This document shows positions 23,623-31,987 of a stretch of DNA of 64,000 nucleotides, piece after piece. Under the pieces are notes generated by a model. That model searched no databases and was not told where the DNA came from. It worked only from the letters and a program-made list of their open reading frames with translations. The translations under genes and the position numbers were made by a program. Location of the stretch: contig NZ_SKCD01000066.1 in the NCBI RefSeq assembly GCF_006542765.1, positions 1 to 64,000 on the forward strand, read 5' to 3'. Source of the stretch: Paenibacillus luteus (GTDB lineage: Bacteria > Bacillota > Bacilli > Paenibacillales > Paenibacillaceae). Every line of letters begins with the position of its first letter. Positions within the stretch are counted from its first letter, which is position 1.

Positions 23623-23739
23623 AATTTATGAAGTTGCTGCGTCAAATAGCTCATCTCAAACATATCGGACATAGTTCATAAAAGTTAATTTAGAGAAAAG
23701 GTATTATCCATACATATCAATTGCCATCTTGCTCACTAC

Positions 23740-24663
23740 CTACAAATTAATATCGTTTAACGGATTGAACTTATCATTCTGAGTTTTTAAGGCGGTTCCA
23801 AACATTCGAACGTAGCGGTTTGTCATATCAAGAGTTTGATGGCGTAAAAGACGTTGTAATGTAAAAGCATCAATTCCATTTTGAATACACCTAACTGCAA
23901 AAGTAATCCTAAAAGTATGAGCAGATACCCGAATATCATCTTTAAATCCCATTGCCGTTTTAAGACGTTTAAACAACGATTTGACAGCATCAGGTGAAAG
24001 TTGTGTGTTTTGGTCTGTTGGAAATACATAAGCCCCAAGCGTCTTAAAGTGATGCTCACAGAAGATTCGATATTCAGCGAGTTCTTTAAGTAGTTTATCT
24101 GTAATTGGGACAGAGGATAGTTCACGTTTTTTACCAAGAATGAAGCAAGTGCCACTCTTGAAATCAATGTCAGCCCATTTCAAATTCACCATTTCTCCTA
24201 AACGGATACCAAGACCGAGCAATGATACACATATCATGTAATCACGATAATTATAAATTGTGCGTTCTTTTTGTTTGGATCGTCTCAAATACCCGAGCAT
24301 TTGGTTAATGTGATACTCTGTAAACGGTTGAATATTTATGTCCTCTTTGGCGTAACTAACTTTTTTGATTGGATTTTGCTTAGCTGTATAGACTTCTATT
24401 TCCTCTAGATAGTTGAAGAAGGTTTTGAGTGTCCGAAGTTTCGTATTGCGCGATGTGGGATTGTTGTGTTTTTCATTCTGTAAATAGATCAGGAAGGCTT
24501 TGACAACATTCTGAGTAATCTCTTCTGTATTCACAATCTCTTGTGAAACACAGTATTTGTGGAACATATCTAAAACCAAACGATATGATTCGACAGTGTT
24601 AGGAGACAGGTTTTTATATAACCTATCTTGTAGAAAATCCTTAATTGCAAATTTTATAACCAT
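23740..24663 (-). CDS. Tyrosine recombinase (island integrase)
   Basis: 307 aa from ATG 24663, about 11 nt after GGAGGTG; an in-frame upstream start would add 20 residues with no SD. An N-terminal SAM-like core-binding domain (SPNTVESYRLVLDMF) is followed by the catalytic domain: R154 (GIRLGEM), K178/K179, H249-x-x-R252 (HTFR), H275 (LRHQ) and the nucleophile Y284 (TNRYVRM). All five signature positions are present. It lies 128 bp from the 3' end of tRNA-Leu, transcribed away from it, so it very likely integrates the island there. Confidence 0.93.
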   Translation of the reverse strand: MVIKFAIKDFLQDRLYKNLSPNTVESYRLVLDMFHKYCVSQEIVNTEEITQNVVKAFLIYLQNEKHNNPTSRNTKLRTLKTFFNYLEEIEVYTAKQNPIKKVSYAKEDINIQPFTEYHINQMLGYLRRSKQKERTIYNYRDYMICVSLLGLGIRLGEMVNLKWADIDFKSGTCFILGKKRELSSVPITDKLLKELAEYRIFCEHHFKTLGAYVFPTDQNTQLSPDAVKSLFKRLKTAMGFKDDIRVSAHTFRITFAVRCIQNGIDAFTLQRLLRHQTLDMTNRYVRMFGTALKTQNDKFNPLNDINL

Positions 24664-24790
24664 AATAAAAAGCACACCTCCAACTGTTTTTGAGAAACAG
24701 TAAGATAGTGTGCTATACTTCAATAATGGAGTCCCTACAAGACCACTAAATCATTGGCCCTGTGGATAAGTCCAATTTCTTCAATAAGGA

Positions 24791-24874
24791 TGCGGTCGAG
24801 AGGACTCGAACCTCCACGGCTGTTACACCACTAGAACCTGAATCTAGCGCGTCTGCCAATTCCGCCACGACCGC
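24791..24874 (-). tRNA. tRNA-Leu (anticodon CAG), probable attachment site
   Basis: 84 nt, class II with a variable arm. The acceptor GCGGTCG pairs with CGACCGC, A73 is at 24791, the anticodon loop is TTCAGGT, and CCA is not encoded. The integrase lies next to its 3' end, so the 3' part probably forms the attachment core. Confidence 0.92.
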
Positions 24875-24956
24875 ATATCTTGTTTCAACAGAAATTATCA
24901 TATCATGAATATAGTGGGATAGTCAACAGTAATTTTAAAAAATGGAGGGAACTGCT

Positions 24957-25559
24957 GTGAAGCAATTGGAGCAAAAGATTTTGGACGAAGGAATTGTCCT
25001 TGGAGAGAACGTATTGAAGGTGGATTCCTTCCTTAACCATCAGGTGGACCCGCAGCTTATGCACAGCATCGGCCAGACCTTTGCTAAGTTATTTGAGGCT
25101 GAAGGCATCACGAAGGTGCTTACACTTGAATCCTCAGGCATCGCGCCAGCTGTGATGGCCGCGCTCTTGCTGCAAGTGCCGTTGATCTTTGCGCGCAAGC
25201 GCAAATCATTGACGTTGAAGGATGATCTTTATACGGAGAAAATTTATTCGTTCACGAAGCAAGAGGAGAGCGAGGTTACCGTGTCGCGCAAATTTCTGAA
25301 TGCGGAGGATCGTGTGCTTATTATTGATGACTTTCTTGCAAACGGTGATGCCGCGCTTGGCTTGGCACGCATAGCAGAACAATCAGGCGCAGTGGTTGCT
25401 GGAATCGGTATTGTGATCGAGAAGGCCTTCCAGCCAGGGCGGGACGTGCTGATCCAGCAAGGCTACCGCGTACATTCGCTGGCAAGAGTGGCTTCGCTTT
25501 CAGGCGGCAAAGTATCCTTTGTAGCGGAACCTGTAGCCCAAGCATCTTCAAACGATTGA
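24957..25559 (+). CDS. xpt: Xanthine phosphoribosyltransferase
   Basis: 200 aa from GTG 24957, 7 nt after GGAGGG; the ATG at 24942 precedes the SD. Strongly Xpt-like: VLKVDSFLNHQVDP, TLESSGIAPAVM and the PRPP-binding VLIIDDFLANGDA motif. It converts xanthine and PRPP into XMP in purine salvage. Upstream is the tRNA-Leu gene, and I see no guanine riboswitch in the 80-nt leader, unlike the xpt leader of Bacillus subtilis, and no pbuX gene follows. Confidence 0.95.
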   Translation: MKQLEQKILDEGIVLGENVLKVDSFLNHQVDPQLMHSIGQTFAKLFEAEGITKVLTLESSGIAPAVMAALLLQVPLIFARKRKSLTLKDDLYTEKIYSFTKQEESEVTVSRKFLNAEDRVLIIDDFLANGDAALGLARIAEQSGAVVAGIGIVIEKAFQPGRDVLIQQGYRVHSLARVASLSGGKVSFVAEPVAQASSND

Positions 25560-25585
25560 CAATTGCTGCGGCATGTAACTATAAT
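25556..25585 (+). promoter_or_regulatory. Promoter of the Rrf2-type gene
   Basis: TTGACA (25556-25561), 18-bp spacer, TATAAT (25580-25585); the -35 box overlaps the xpt stop codon. Confidence 0.8.
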
Positions 25586-25594
25586 GCTTACATG
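25572..25594 (+). promoter_or_regulatory. Palindrome over the -10 box (candidate operator)
   Basis: CATGTAA, 9 bases, TTACATG. It covers the -10 box of the Rrf2-type gene, suggesting autorepression. Confidence 0.65.
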
Positions 25595-25643
25595 ATAGGT
25601 TGAGCGGCAGATCGAAATAAACAACAGACAGGAGGTGATTACG

Positions 25644-26069
25644 TTGACTAGCAACCGTTTTGCGGTAGCGGTTCATATTTTGACGTTATTGGAGACGAAT
25701 AAGGCAGCGCGGTTAACTTCGGATTGGATCGCTGGCAGCGTAAATACGAATCCTGTTGTCATACGAAGAATCATGGGCTTGTTAAACAAAGCAGGACTCG
25801 TTTCCACAAATGCAGGTGTTGCAGGGGCTACCCTGACAAGGCCAGCGAGCGAGATTACGCTCTACGATATTTATAGTGCCGTCCATAACCATGGACAGGA
25901 TGAGTTATTTGCTATCCATGAGAAACCAAACCCAGCGTGCACCGTTGGCCGGCACATCCAATCCTCGCTTGAAACGGCCTTTAGCGAAGCTCAGAAAGCG
26001 ATGGAGGATAAGCTTGCGGACATTACGCTTGAGCAAATCTCGCAGGATGTCGTCAGCAAATCGAATTGA
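25644..26069 (+). CDS. Rrf2-family transcription regulator
   Basis: 141 aa from TTG 25644, 6 nt after AGGAGGTG. MTSNRFAVAVHILTLLE, the winged helix (TSDWIAGSVNTNPVVIRRIMGLL) and the wing fit the YwnA-like branch of Rrf2. It has only one cysteine (PACTVG), so it cannot use the three-cysteine Fe-S site of IscR/NsrR; the effector is unknown. A terminator follows. Confidence 0.88.
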   Translation: MTSNRFAVAVHILTLLETNKAARLTSDWIAGSVNTNPVVIRRIMGLLNKAGLVSTNAGVAGATLTRPASEITLYDIYSAVHNHGQDELFAIHEKPNPACTVGRHIQSSLETAFSEAQKAMEDKLADITLEQISQDVVSKSN

Positions 26070-26083
26070 AATGGCTACAAGCG

Positions 26084-26115
26084 AAGAGAGGCCTGCGAAG
26101 GCCTCTTTTTTGTTG
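26084..26115. terminator. Terminator between the Rrf2-type gene and malG
   Basis: AGAGGCC (26087-26093) with GGCCTCT (26100-26106), then T-run. Confidence 0.8.
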
Positions 26116-26118
26116 TTG

Positions 26119-26952
26119 CTATCCTTTGGTTGCCCCCGCAGTCAGACCCTCGATCAGGAAACGCTGCAAGAACAGAAACAGCAAGGTTACCGGAATGGCG
26201 ACAAGCACGGCCCCTGAGGCAAACAGAGTAAATTCGGTAGAGTTGCGCTGACTGACCATTTTGTATAGTCCAACCGCAAGGGTTCGCTGTTCTTCGGTGC
26301 GCAGAATCAAATCCGCGAAAATAAAATCGACGAAAGCCCCGTTGAAAATCATCAGGCTGGCATAGGTTAGCATCGGTTTCGACAGCGGGATTATAATGCT
26401 GAAAAATACCTTTAAGTGGCTGGCGCCATCGATCCGTGCCGCGTCCTCCAAGCTCTTCGGAATCGTATCGAAGAAGCCTTTGGCGACAAAAACATTCGTA
26501 ATGATAGCTCCGGTGCTGTACACAAGAATGAGCGCCCAATGGGAATTTAGCAGGCTCATCGCATTAAGCAGGACAAAGATAGCGATCATAGCCATGAAAC
26601 CTGGGAACATTTGCAAGACAAGAAACAGCTTGAGCGTTGTCTTTCGACCGACAAAGCGGAACCTCGATATCGCATACGATGCGAACAGGAGGAGGAAGGT
26701 TCCGATTAGAGTGGAGAAAAAAGCGACCTTGAGCGTGTTTAGAAACCATGCCGGGTACATGGTTTTCTCGAATAAATCGATGTAATGCTGAAACGTAAAC
26801 TCGCGTGGGATAAAGGTGTCGCTATATAGGCTGTTCCCGGTTTTCAGTGATGACAAGATAATCCATAAAGCAGGGAATACGCTGATAACGGTTAGGACAC
26901 TTAGAATGAAATAGCTTGTGCGCAGCTTCCATTTGGCCGATGATGTTCTCAT
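26119..26952 (-). CDS. malG: Maltodextrin ABC transporter permease MalG-type
   Basis: 277 aa, six predicted membrane helices. The EAA loop is visible as LEDAARIDGASHLKVFFSII, the contact with the ATPase. The C-terminal end (LIEGLTAGATKG) is the classic MalG ending. It overlaps the malF stop by 4 nt (ATGA), so translation is coupled. It forms the channel with MalF; the ATPase gene is not in the operon, as is usual for Firmicutes that use a shared MsmX-type ATPase. Confidence 0.93.
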   Translation of the reverse strand: MRTSSAKWKLRTSYFILSVLTVISVFPALWIILSSLKTGNSLYSDTFIPREFTFQHYIDLFEKTMYPAWFLNTLKVAFFSTLIGTFLLLFASYAISRFRFVGRKTTLKLFLVLQMFPGFMAMIAIFVLLNAMSLLNSHWALILVYSTGAIITNVFVAKGFFDTIPKSLEDAARIDGASHLKVFFSIIIPLSKPMLTYASLMIFNGAFVDFIFADLILRTEEQRTLAVGLYKMVSQRNSTEFTLFASGAVLVAIPVTLLFLFLQRFLIEGLTAGATKG

Positions 26953-28256
26953 TGGATCATGTCCTCCTCTTTATAGGATCGCGTACGCGTGTAGCTCCAG
27001 ATCGAGAAGGTCGCGACGATCATGAAGATGAATATGCCAATGACAGAAGCGAAGCTGAACTGCGATTGATTAAGTGCCAGCTTATACAGCCATGTCACCA
27101 GCAAGTCCGTATGGCCTGCGAATTGGTAATGGATATTGACCGGCTCGCCATTAGTGAGCAAATAAATCACGTTGAAATTGTTGATATTGCCTGCGAATTG
27201 CATAATGAGAAGCGGGGCGGTAGAGAACAATACCATCGGCATCGTAATGTAACGGAATTTATGGATAGCGCCCGCGCCATCAGCATCGGCAGCTTCATAC
27301 AAATCGCGTGGAATGGTGGACAATACGCCAAAGGCCAGTATCATGGTAATGGGAATGCCCATCCACATATTGACGAGGATGACGGTGACTTTAGCCCAGA
27401 AGGGATCGGTCAGCCAAGGCAACCCTTTAAGGCCGAAAAATTTCAAATAACTGTTGATGGGTCCAAACTGATTATTGAACATATTGCGCATGACAAGCAG
27501 GGAGACCATATTCGGTATGGCAAAAGGAATGATTAATACGGTACGCCAAAATTTTTTGAAGCGGATCGCTGGCTGATGAATGAGGATTGCAACCAGAACA
27601 CCGCCGATATAAGTCGTTACTGTCGCCAAAATAGCCCAAATGATAGTCCACTGCAGCACGCCGCCAAAGGTTTTGCTCCAGACCTTCATATTGATCATTT
27701 TGGAGAAATTGTCAAAGGCTACCCAGTCTACCAGATTGGCTGGCGGCAAGATGGGATCAGCATAATTGGTGAATGCGATCAGGATCGAGAACAATAATGG
27801 CAATACGCTCAAAAAAGCGATCGCGATAAAAGGGGGCAAAAGCACAAGATAGGCAAAATGCTTCTGCTCTAGCATAACAAGTGATTGCTTAAACGTGTGA
27901 GGGCGTTTGCCTTCGGCACGTGCGGCACCAACGATATAGGCGTCACGAATATTAAGGATGTAATATAATGCCATGAGAAGCGCAGCAAGCAAAGCAACCA
28001 AGCCTTTAATCATCATAAAAATCGAATGGTCGCCTTCAACCATCTTGGTCAATTTGCCCACTTTCACAAAACCGCTTGGCGTCTCGCCTAGCGTAATCAA
28101 GCCCCAAATATAATCGTAGAGCTCAAATATGAAAAAATAGATGCCGAGCAGACCTGCTGCCAAAAACAGCAAGCCCTTCAGCCATTGCCGGTTGTACAAT
28201 TGCCCGAGACCCATCAATAGGGTGGACAGTGCTGCCGCTTTGCCTTTGCTGCTCAT
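26949..28256 (-). CDS. malF: Maltodextrin ABC transporter permease MalF-type
   Basis: 435 aa from ATG 28256, 9 nt after GGAGAGG; the longer frame start has no SD. Extra N-terminal helices (residues 1-150) precede the permease core, as in Bacillus MdxF. The EAA loop reads LYEAADADGAGAIHKFRYI. It pairs with MalG to move maltose and maltodextrins. It lies between malE and malG. Confidence 0.93.
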   Translation of the reverse strand: MSSKGKAAALSTLLMGLGQLYNRQWLKGLLFLAAGLLGIYFFIFELYDYIWGLITLGETPSGFVKVGKLTKMVEGDHSIFMMIKGLVALLAALLMALYYILNIRDAYIVGAARAEGKRPHTFKQSLVMLEQKHFAYLVLLPPFIAIAFLSVLPLLFSILIAFTNYADPILPPANLVDWVAFDNFSKMINMKVWSKTFGGVLQWTIIWAILATVTTYIGGVLVAILIHQPAIRFKKFWRTVLIIPFAIPNMVSLLVMRNMFNNQFGPINSYLKFFGLKGLPWLTDPFWAKVTVILVNMWMGIPITMILAFGVLSTIPRDLYEAADADGAGAIHKFRYITMPMVLFSTAPLLIMQFAGNINNFNVIYLLTNGEPVNIHYQFAGHTDLLVTWLYKLALNQSQFSFASVIGIFIFMIVATFSIWSYTRTRSYKEEDMIQ

Positions 28257-28289
28257 GAGGCTAAACCTCTCCTCTTCAAAAAGTAAGGA

Positions 28290-28320
28290 CTTCACCCGGT
28301 CCCTTGAAGGGAGGGTGAAG
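28290..28320 (-). promoter_or_regulatory. Hairpin between malE and malF
   Basis: CTTCACCC (28290-28297) pairs with GGGTGAAG (28313-28320), with further G-C pairs inside. It has no T-run. Such hairpins after the binding-protein gene usually protect its mRNA and give unequal operon expression. Confidence 0.55.
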
Positions 28321-28355
28321 CCAAGTGATATGCGTTGCTGCTCTTTGTTCAGCCG

Positions 28356-29648
28356 TTATTTCGCTTTAAGTCCGTCTTCAATCGTTTTGACCATATTGTC
28401 GAGTGTAGTTTTAATATCGAGGCTTGGATCATCCCAAAGAGCTACGAATGTTGCTTTCAAAGCTTCCCATACAAGATCAACGCCCGGAACAGACGACATA
28501 GGCACGGAATGGCTAAACTGCTGGAAGAAGCCGCTCGTAATCGGATCTTCTTTGATAAGCGGATCTTCTCCAGCTTCTTTATTTGTTGGAATGGCTCCAG
28601 TCAGCTCATAGTTGAGCAGTTGGTTTTCCTTGCTGCTGGCGAAGCTGGCGAACAACCTTGCAGCTATGGGGTAAGCGGTGTAAGAGTTGACATAATAGGA
28701 TTTCACGCCTGAGAAGGAGACGGAATCATTGCCGTTCGGAAATTTAGGAAGCGGTGCTACACCGAAGTTTACGCTGTCCTTAAACGCGGCGACCGACCAA
28801 GGTCCATCAATATTAAGGGCAAGCTTGCCTTCTTTAAAGAGTTGTGTCTTGACATCGTATGTGATGTCACCGGCATTCATTGGAACAATTTTTTTGAGCG
28901 TTCGCAGATACTCGAATCCTTCGACCACATCCCCTTTGTTTAGTCCAATGTCAGCGCCATTCGTATTGTTGTCGCCGAACATATACCCGCCATAGCTGCC
29001 AATAAAAGGGTATGTGTAGTAGCCGACAAACTCCCACATGATGGCATATTTATTTTTAGCCGGATCATTGTACGTGTTGGCAAAGGTGACGATCTCCTCC
29101 CAAGTCTTGGGCGCTTCTGGAAAGAGATCCTTGTTGTAGAACATGGCATAGGTTTCTACCGATTTCGGATAGCCGTACAGAACGTTGTCGAATGAGGAAG
29201 CGACGACCGCCGTTTCGAGATTTGCTGCTTTGGTTTCCTCTTCGAAAACATCATTTGGCAAAAGCAATCCTGCTTTTACGGCTAAACCAATTTGGTCATG
29301 GGGAAGCGTGAGTACGTCGGCGGCTGTTTTGGAAGGGCCATCCGTCGATAAGCGGCTGCCTTGGTCACCGCCGGCTACGACTTCTACGGTTACGGGAACT
29401 CCATATTTTTCTTCGAATGCCTTGCCGACCTTCTGCATATAGTCTTGCTGTTCCGGCGCTTCCCAAATGACCAGCTTTGCCCCAGCTTCAGGCTTCAGTT
29501 CTTCGTCATTGCCTTCAGTTACTGGCTCTGGAGTAGACGATTTCCCGTTATTTTCGTTTGTTTTCGGTTCAGAAGCATTACACGCGGCAAGCGCCAGAAC
29601 GAGCAAGGAACAAATAAGTACGGAAACCCATTTTTTGCTTTTTCCCAT
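28356..29648 (-). CDS. malE: Maltodextrin-binding lipoprotein
   Basis: 430 aa from ATG 29648, after AAAGGGG; an in-frame upstream start is without SD. A lipoprotein signal with LAAC lipobox (Cys22) is followed by a charged linker and then the solute-binding fold (KLVIWEAPEQQDYMQKV, LTLPHDQIGLAVKAG, GYPKSVETYAMFYNKDLF). It delivers maltose or maltodextrins to MalFG. The leader has an operator-like palindrome and a terminator hairpin. Confidence 0.92.
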   Translation of the reverse strand: MGKSKKWVSVLICSLLVLALAACNASEPKTNENNGKSSTPEPVTEGNDEELKPEAGAKLVIWEAPEQQDYMQKVGKAFEEKYGVPVTVEVVAGGDQGSRLSTDGPSKTAADVLTLPHDQIGLAVKAGLLLPNDVFEEETKAANLETAVVASSFDNVLYGYPKSVETYAMFYNKDLFPEAPKTWEEIVTFANTYNDPAKNKYAIMWEFVGYYTYPFIGSYGGYMFGDNNTNGADIGLNKGDVVEGFEYLRTLKKIVPMNAGDITYDVKTQLFKEGKLALNIDGPWSVAAFKDSVNFGVAPLPKFPNGNDSVSFSGVKSYYVNSYTAYPIAARLFASFASSKENQLLNYELTGAIPTNKEAGEDPLIKEDPITSGFFQQFSHSVPMSSVPGVDLVWEALKATFVALWDDPSLDIKTTLDNMVKTIEDGLKAK

Positions 29649-29745
29649 TGTTGCACCCCTTTTAAATGTTTTGTGATTAAACAAATCTTATCGAAGAAGT
29701 AAACATAGCGTTAAAATGGTGCACCTCCTATGGCGATTGGACAAC

Positions 29746-29793
29746 AAAAAAAGGCACAACCTCGGCTACACATTATGTGCTCGAGGTTGTACC
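29746..29793 (-). terminator. Terminator hairpin in the malE leader
   Basis: A 12-bp stem (29753-29764 with 29782-29793), an inner CACAT/ATGTG helix and a seven-base T-run on the minus strand, about 100 nt before malE. No gene lies upstream on this strand, so it may act as an attenuator. Confidence 0.75.
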
Positions 29794-29803
29794 TGTACAG
29801 GTA
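29790..29803 (-). promoter_or_regulatory. Perfect 14-bp palindrome in the malE leader
   Basis: TACCTGTACAGGTA. It overlaps the distal arm of the terminator hairpin, so a protein bound here or an RNA fold using it would compete with the hairpin. Confidence 0.6.
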
Positions 29804-29857
29804 ACATCGCCTTTATATTGTGGTTTGAATTCCACTCGTGTTGTATGACACGCCATC

Positions 29858-29886
29858 ATTATATAATGTCTTTAAAGCGCTTGCAA
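29858..29886 (-). promoter_or_regulatory. malE promoter with LacI/CcpA-type operator
   Basis: Minus strand: TTGCAA (29886-29881), 17-bp spacer, TATAAT (29863-29858). The -35 box overlaps TGCAAGCGCTTTAA, a LacI-family palindrome close to a cre or MalR site. Confidence 0.75.
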
Positions 29887-30075
29887 ACGCCGTTTTTGTT
29901 CAAATTCACCCTGTTTTTTAACCAAATCGCTCATTCTCTTCGATTATCATGGATAAAGATGTATAATTCTCTTATTTTGTAAAATAAAAGCGATTCTGAA
30001 TGTTAACTAATGCTTTTCGTATATTTTCCAGCTGCTTCACAAACAATGATAGTAAAAGGTGAGGAGTGTGCTGCA

Positions 30076-30990
30076 ATGTTTAGACAGAAGAATCGCATAG
30101 GTGAATTCACAGGGGAGAAGGCTGTTGGAATAGGGATGCCCCGATTGAAAAAGGTGCTCGCAGCTGCATTGAGCTTATGTGCAGTTTTCGCTGCTGGAAG
30201 CTCGTCTGACAGGGTTCAAGCGTTAGCTGGAACATCAATTTCAGAGTTGAAAGTGCAGGGTTGGAGCGAACCGATAAAGGATATCCGTAAGATCTCTATC
30301 GTCATTGATGATTTTGGAAATGGGATGAATGGAACGGCTGAAATGTTAAAGCTTCCGGTTAAAATTACGGCGGCAATTATGCCTTTTATGCCAACGACGA
30401 AGCAGGATGCAGAAGAAGCCTACAGGCTAGGCCATGATGTTATCGTTCATATGCCGATGGAACCGAACAAGGGATTAAAAAAATGGCTGGGGCCAGGCGC
30501 GTTAACTACGGATTTGAGTGATGCAGAGGTCAAGAAGCGGGTAGAGGATGCGATCCTTGATGTTCCGCATGCGATAGGCATGAATAATCATATGGGCTCA
30601 AAAGTAACGGCTGACGAGAGAATGATGCGAATCGTGCTTGGCGTTTGCAAGGAGCATGGTTTATTTTTTCTGGATAGCCGGACGACGTACAAAACGGTGG
30701 TGCCTAAGGTTGCAGCGGAGCTCGGGGTTTCCCTCGTTTCCAATGATGTTTTTCTAGATGATGTGTATACGGTTGAGCATATTACCAAGCAGATTGGTAT
30801 GCTGCGCAAGCATTTGGAATCACATGCAAGCTGCATCACGATTGGACATGTCGGCCCAGCTGGCCTGAAGACAGCAGCTGTTCTGAAGCAATCCATACCC
30901 GGGATGCAGCAAAACGTGCAATTCGTAAAGCTGACGTCGCTTATCAAAGGCGATTTAATGAACGATCCACTTGTACTGCCAAATTCCTGA
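30076..30990 (+). CDS. Divergent polysaccharide deacetylase (YibQ-type)
   Basis: 304 aa from ATG 30076 (SD AGGTGAGG). A signal-like hydrophobic segment (VLAAALSLCAVFAAGS) is followed by the YibQ/DUF610 fold: ISIVIDDFGNG, HDVIVHMPMEPN, GMNNHMGSKVT, LFFLDSRTTY and TIGHVGP. It is probably a secreted enzyme acting on cell-wall or sugar polymers; activity in this family is poorly established. It converges with the amidase gene and overlaps its end by 36 nt. Confidence 0.85.
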   Translation: MFRQKNRIGEFTGEKAVGIGMPRLKKVLAAALSLCAVFAAGSSSDRVQALAGTSISELKVQGWSEPIKDIRKISIVIDDFGNGMNGTAEMLKLPVKITAAIMPFMPTTKQDAEEAYRLGHDVIVHMPMEPNKGLKKWLGPGALTTDLSDAEVKKRVEDAILDVPHAIGMNNHMGSKVTADERMMRIVLGVCKEHGLFFLDSRTTYKTVVPKVAAELGVSLVSNDVFLDDVYTVEHITKQIGMLRKHLESHASCITIGHVGPAGLKTAAVLKQSIPGMQQNVQFVKLTSLIKGDLMNDPLVLPNS

Positions 30991-31659
30991 TGCAATAGCG
31001 TTTGCGACTTCCTCCTGGCGTTTCGGGTCAGTCAGCATAGCACGATCGCTGCTGCTGCTTATAAAACCCATTTCTACAATGACGGCAGGCTGCTGTACTC
31101 TTTTAAGCAAATAAAACGTATTTCCTTCTCTTGGAAGGAAAGCGGTTTTTTGCTGTCGATTCAATGAATCCTGAATGCATAAGGCGAGCAAATGGCTCTC
31201 ACCACTGCTCTGATGCAGTACAAGAGGGCCTCTTTGCGAAGGTTTCTTGGACCAATTGACATGTAGGCTAACGAGCAGATCGCTTTCAATTTCTTCTGTA
31301 AGCTGCTGGCGCTGAGATAAATCCTTCCGATGCCTCGACCTTGTAATATGCCAGCGGTTGTCTTCGCTTAGCGCGTAATCTCCCGTTCGATTAAGGACAG
31401 CGGGGATGTTTTGACTGCGTAAAATCGTATAAAGCCTTCGAGCGATAGCCAGGTTAATGTCCTTTTCAAGGATGTCCGCTGAAGAAGCACCGCCATCAAT
31501 TCCGCCGTGTCCAACGTCGATAATGACTGTGGTAGAAGGCAGCGCCCAGTCCTGTTCCATGCCTACAGGCAGCAGCGGCCATGCTGCCGATGCGCCGGAC
31601 GTGCTGCAAATGGCCGCAAAGCAACAGATAAATAAGGATAATGCTGTTTTACGAAGCAT
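30955..31659 (-). CDS. N-acetylmuramoyl-L-alanine amidase (CwlD-type)
   Basis: 234 aa with a signal peptide ending near SGASAAW. The Amidase_3 zinc ligands are visible: DVGHGG, the E in EKDINLA and SLHVNW, with the catalytic E in VIVEMGFIS. It cuts the bond between MurNAc and the stem peptide; a CwlD-type role in spore cortex delta-lactam is plausible from size and sequence. The last 36 nt overlap the convergent YibQ gene. Confidence 0.88.
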   Translation of the reverse strand: MLRKTALSLFICCFAAICSTSGASAAWPLLPVGMEQDWALPSTTVIIDVGHGGIDGGASSADILEKDINLAIARRLYTILRSQNIPAVLNRTGDYALSEDNRWHITRSRHRKDLSQRQQLTEEIESDLLVSLHVNWSKKPSQRGPLVLHQSSGESHLLALCIQDSLNRQQKTAFLPREGNTFYLLKRVQQPAVIVEMGFISSSSDRAMLTDPKRQEEVANAIASGIWQYKWIVH

Positions 31660-31792
31660 ATTGATCGTTCCTCCAGCTCACTTTGTCTTAAGGTTATCGT
31701 GGCTTTTTGAAAGAAAACTCATGCATGTTTACTTTCGAATATTGCTGGGCAACCTTATAACATCAACGATACGGCAGGAAGGAGCGGGTCAA

Positions 31793-31987
31793 ATGGCAAA
31801 GGGCGAGGAATACGTGAAGTATATGGCGGAGCAATTTGTGGCCTATATCGAGACTCCAAGAGAAGAGAGGAAGCAGACAAGAACGTCAGCCAAAGCGAGA
31901 AGAGAGCCTTGGCTGACGCGTTGGTTCGGATGGGGGCCTGTCAGTATTATGCTATGGTGGAGGGGCAGAACTGAGCGTCACAGGTAG
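31793..31987 (+). CDS. yqzE: YqzE-like protein
   Basis: 64 aa with SD AGGAGCGGG. EEYVKYMAEQFVAYIETPREERK and WLTRWFGWGPVSIMLWW match YqzE, a small protein found after the comG genes of Bacillus; here it is away from comG. A C-terminal hydrophobic stretch may touch the membrane. It overlaps the convergent next gene by 10 nt. Confidence 0.82.
   Translation: MAKGEEYVKYMAEQFVAYIETPREERKQTRTSAKARREPWLTRWFGWGPVSIMLWWRGRTERHR

Larger units (their letters stand above)
1..24790. mobile_element. Right-hand part of an integrated genomic island
   Basis: The stretch from the window edge to the tRNA-Leu gene is visibly AT-rich and full of small accessory genes, nucleases, recombinases and pseudogenes, unlike the core genes to its right. 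It carries a tyrosine integrase next to the 3' end of a tRNA, a primase-helicase, a serine recombinase, an IS3 element and an IS21-type remnant. The left attachment site lies outside the window, so total size is unknown. Island status is inferred from composition and layout; the duplicated tRNA 3' end that would prove it was not seen. Confidence 0.8.

Noticed and set aside
24875..24956. Guanine riboswitch before xpt
   Set aside because: The 80-nt leader lacks the conserved purine-riboswitch helices and loops.
26916..27536. 206-codon plus-strand frame
   Set aside because: Fully antisense to malF, whose family match is certain.
29716..29982. 88-codon plus-strand frame in front of the YibQ gene
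   Set aside because: It runs through the malE promoter, operator and terminator and has no protein-like content.
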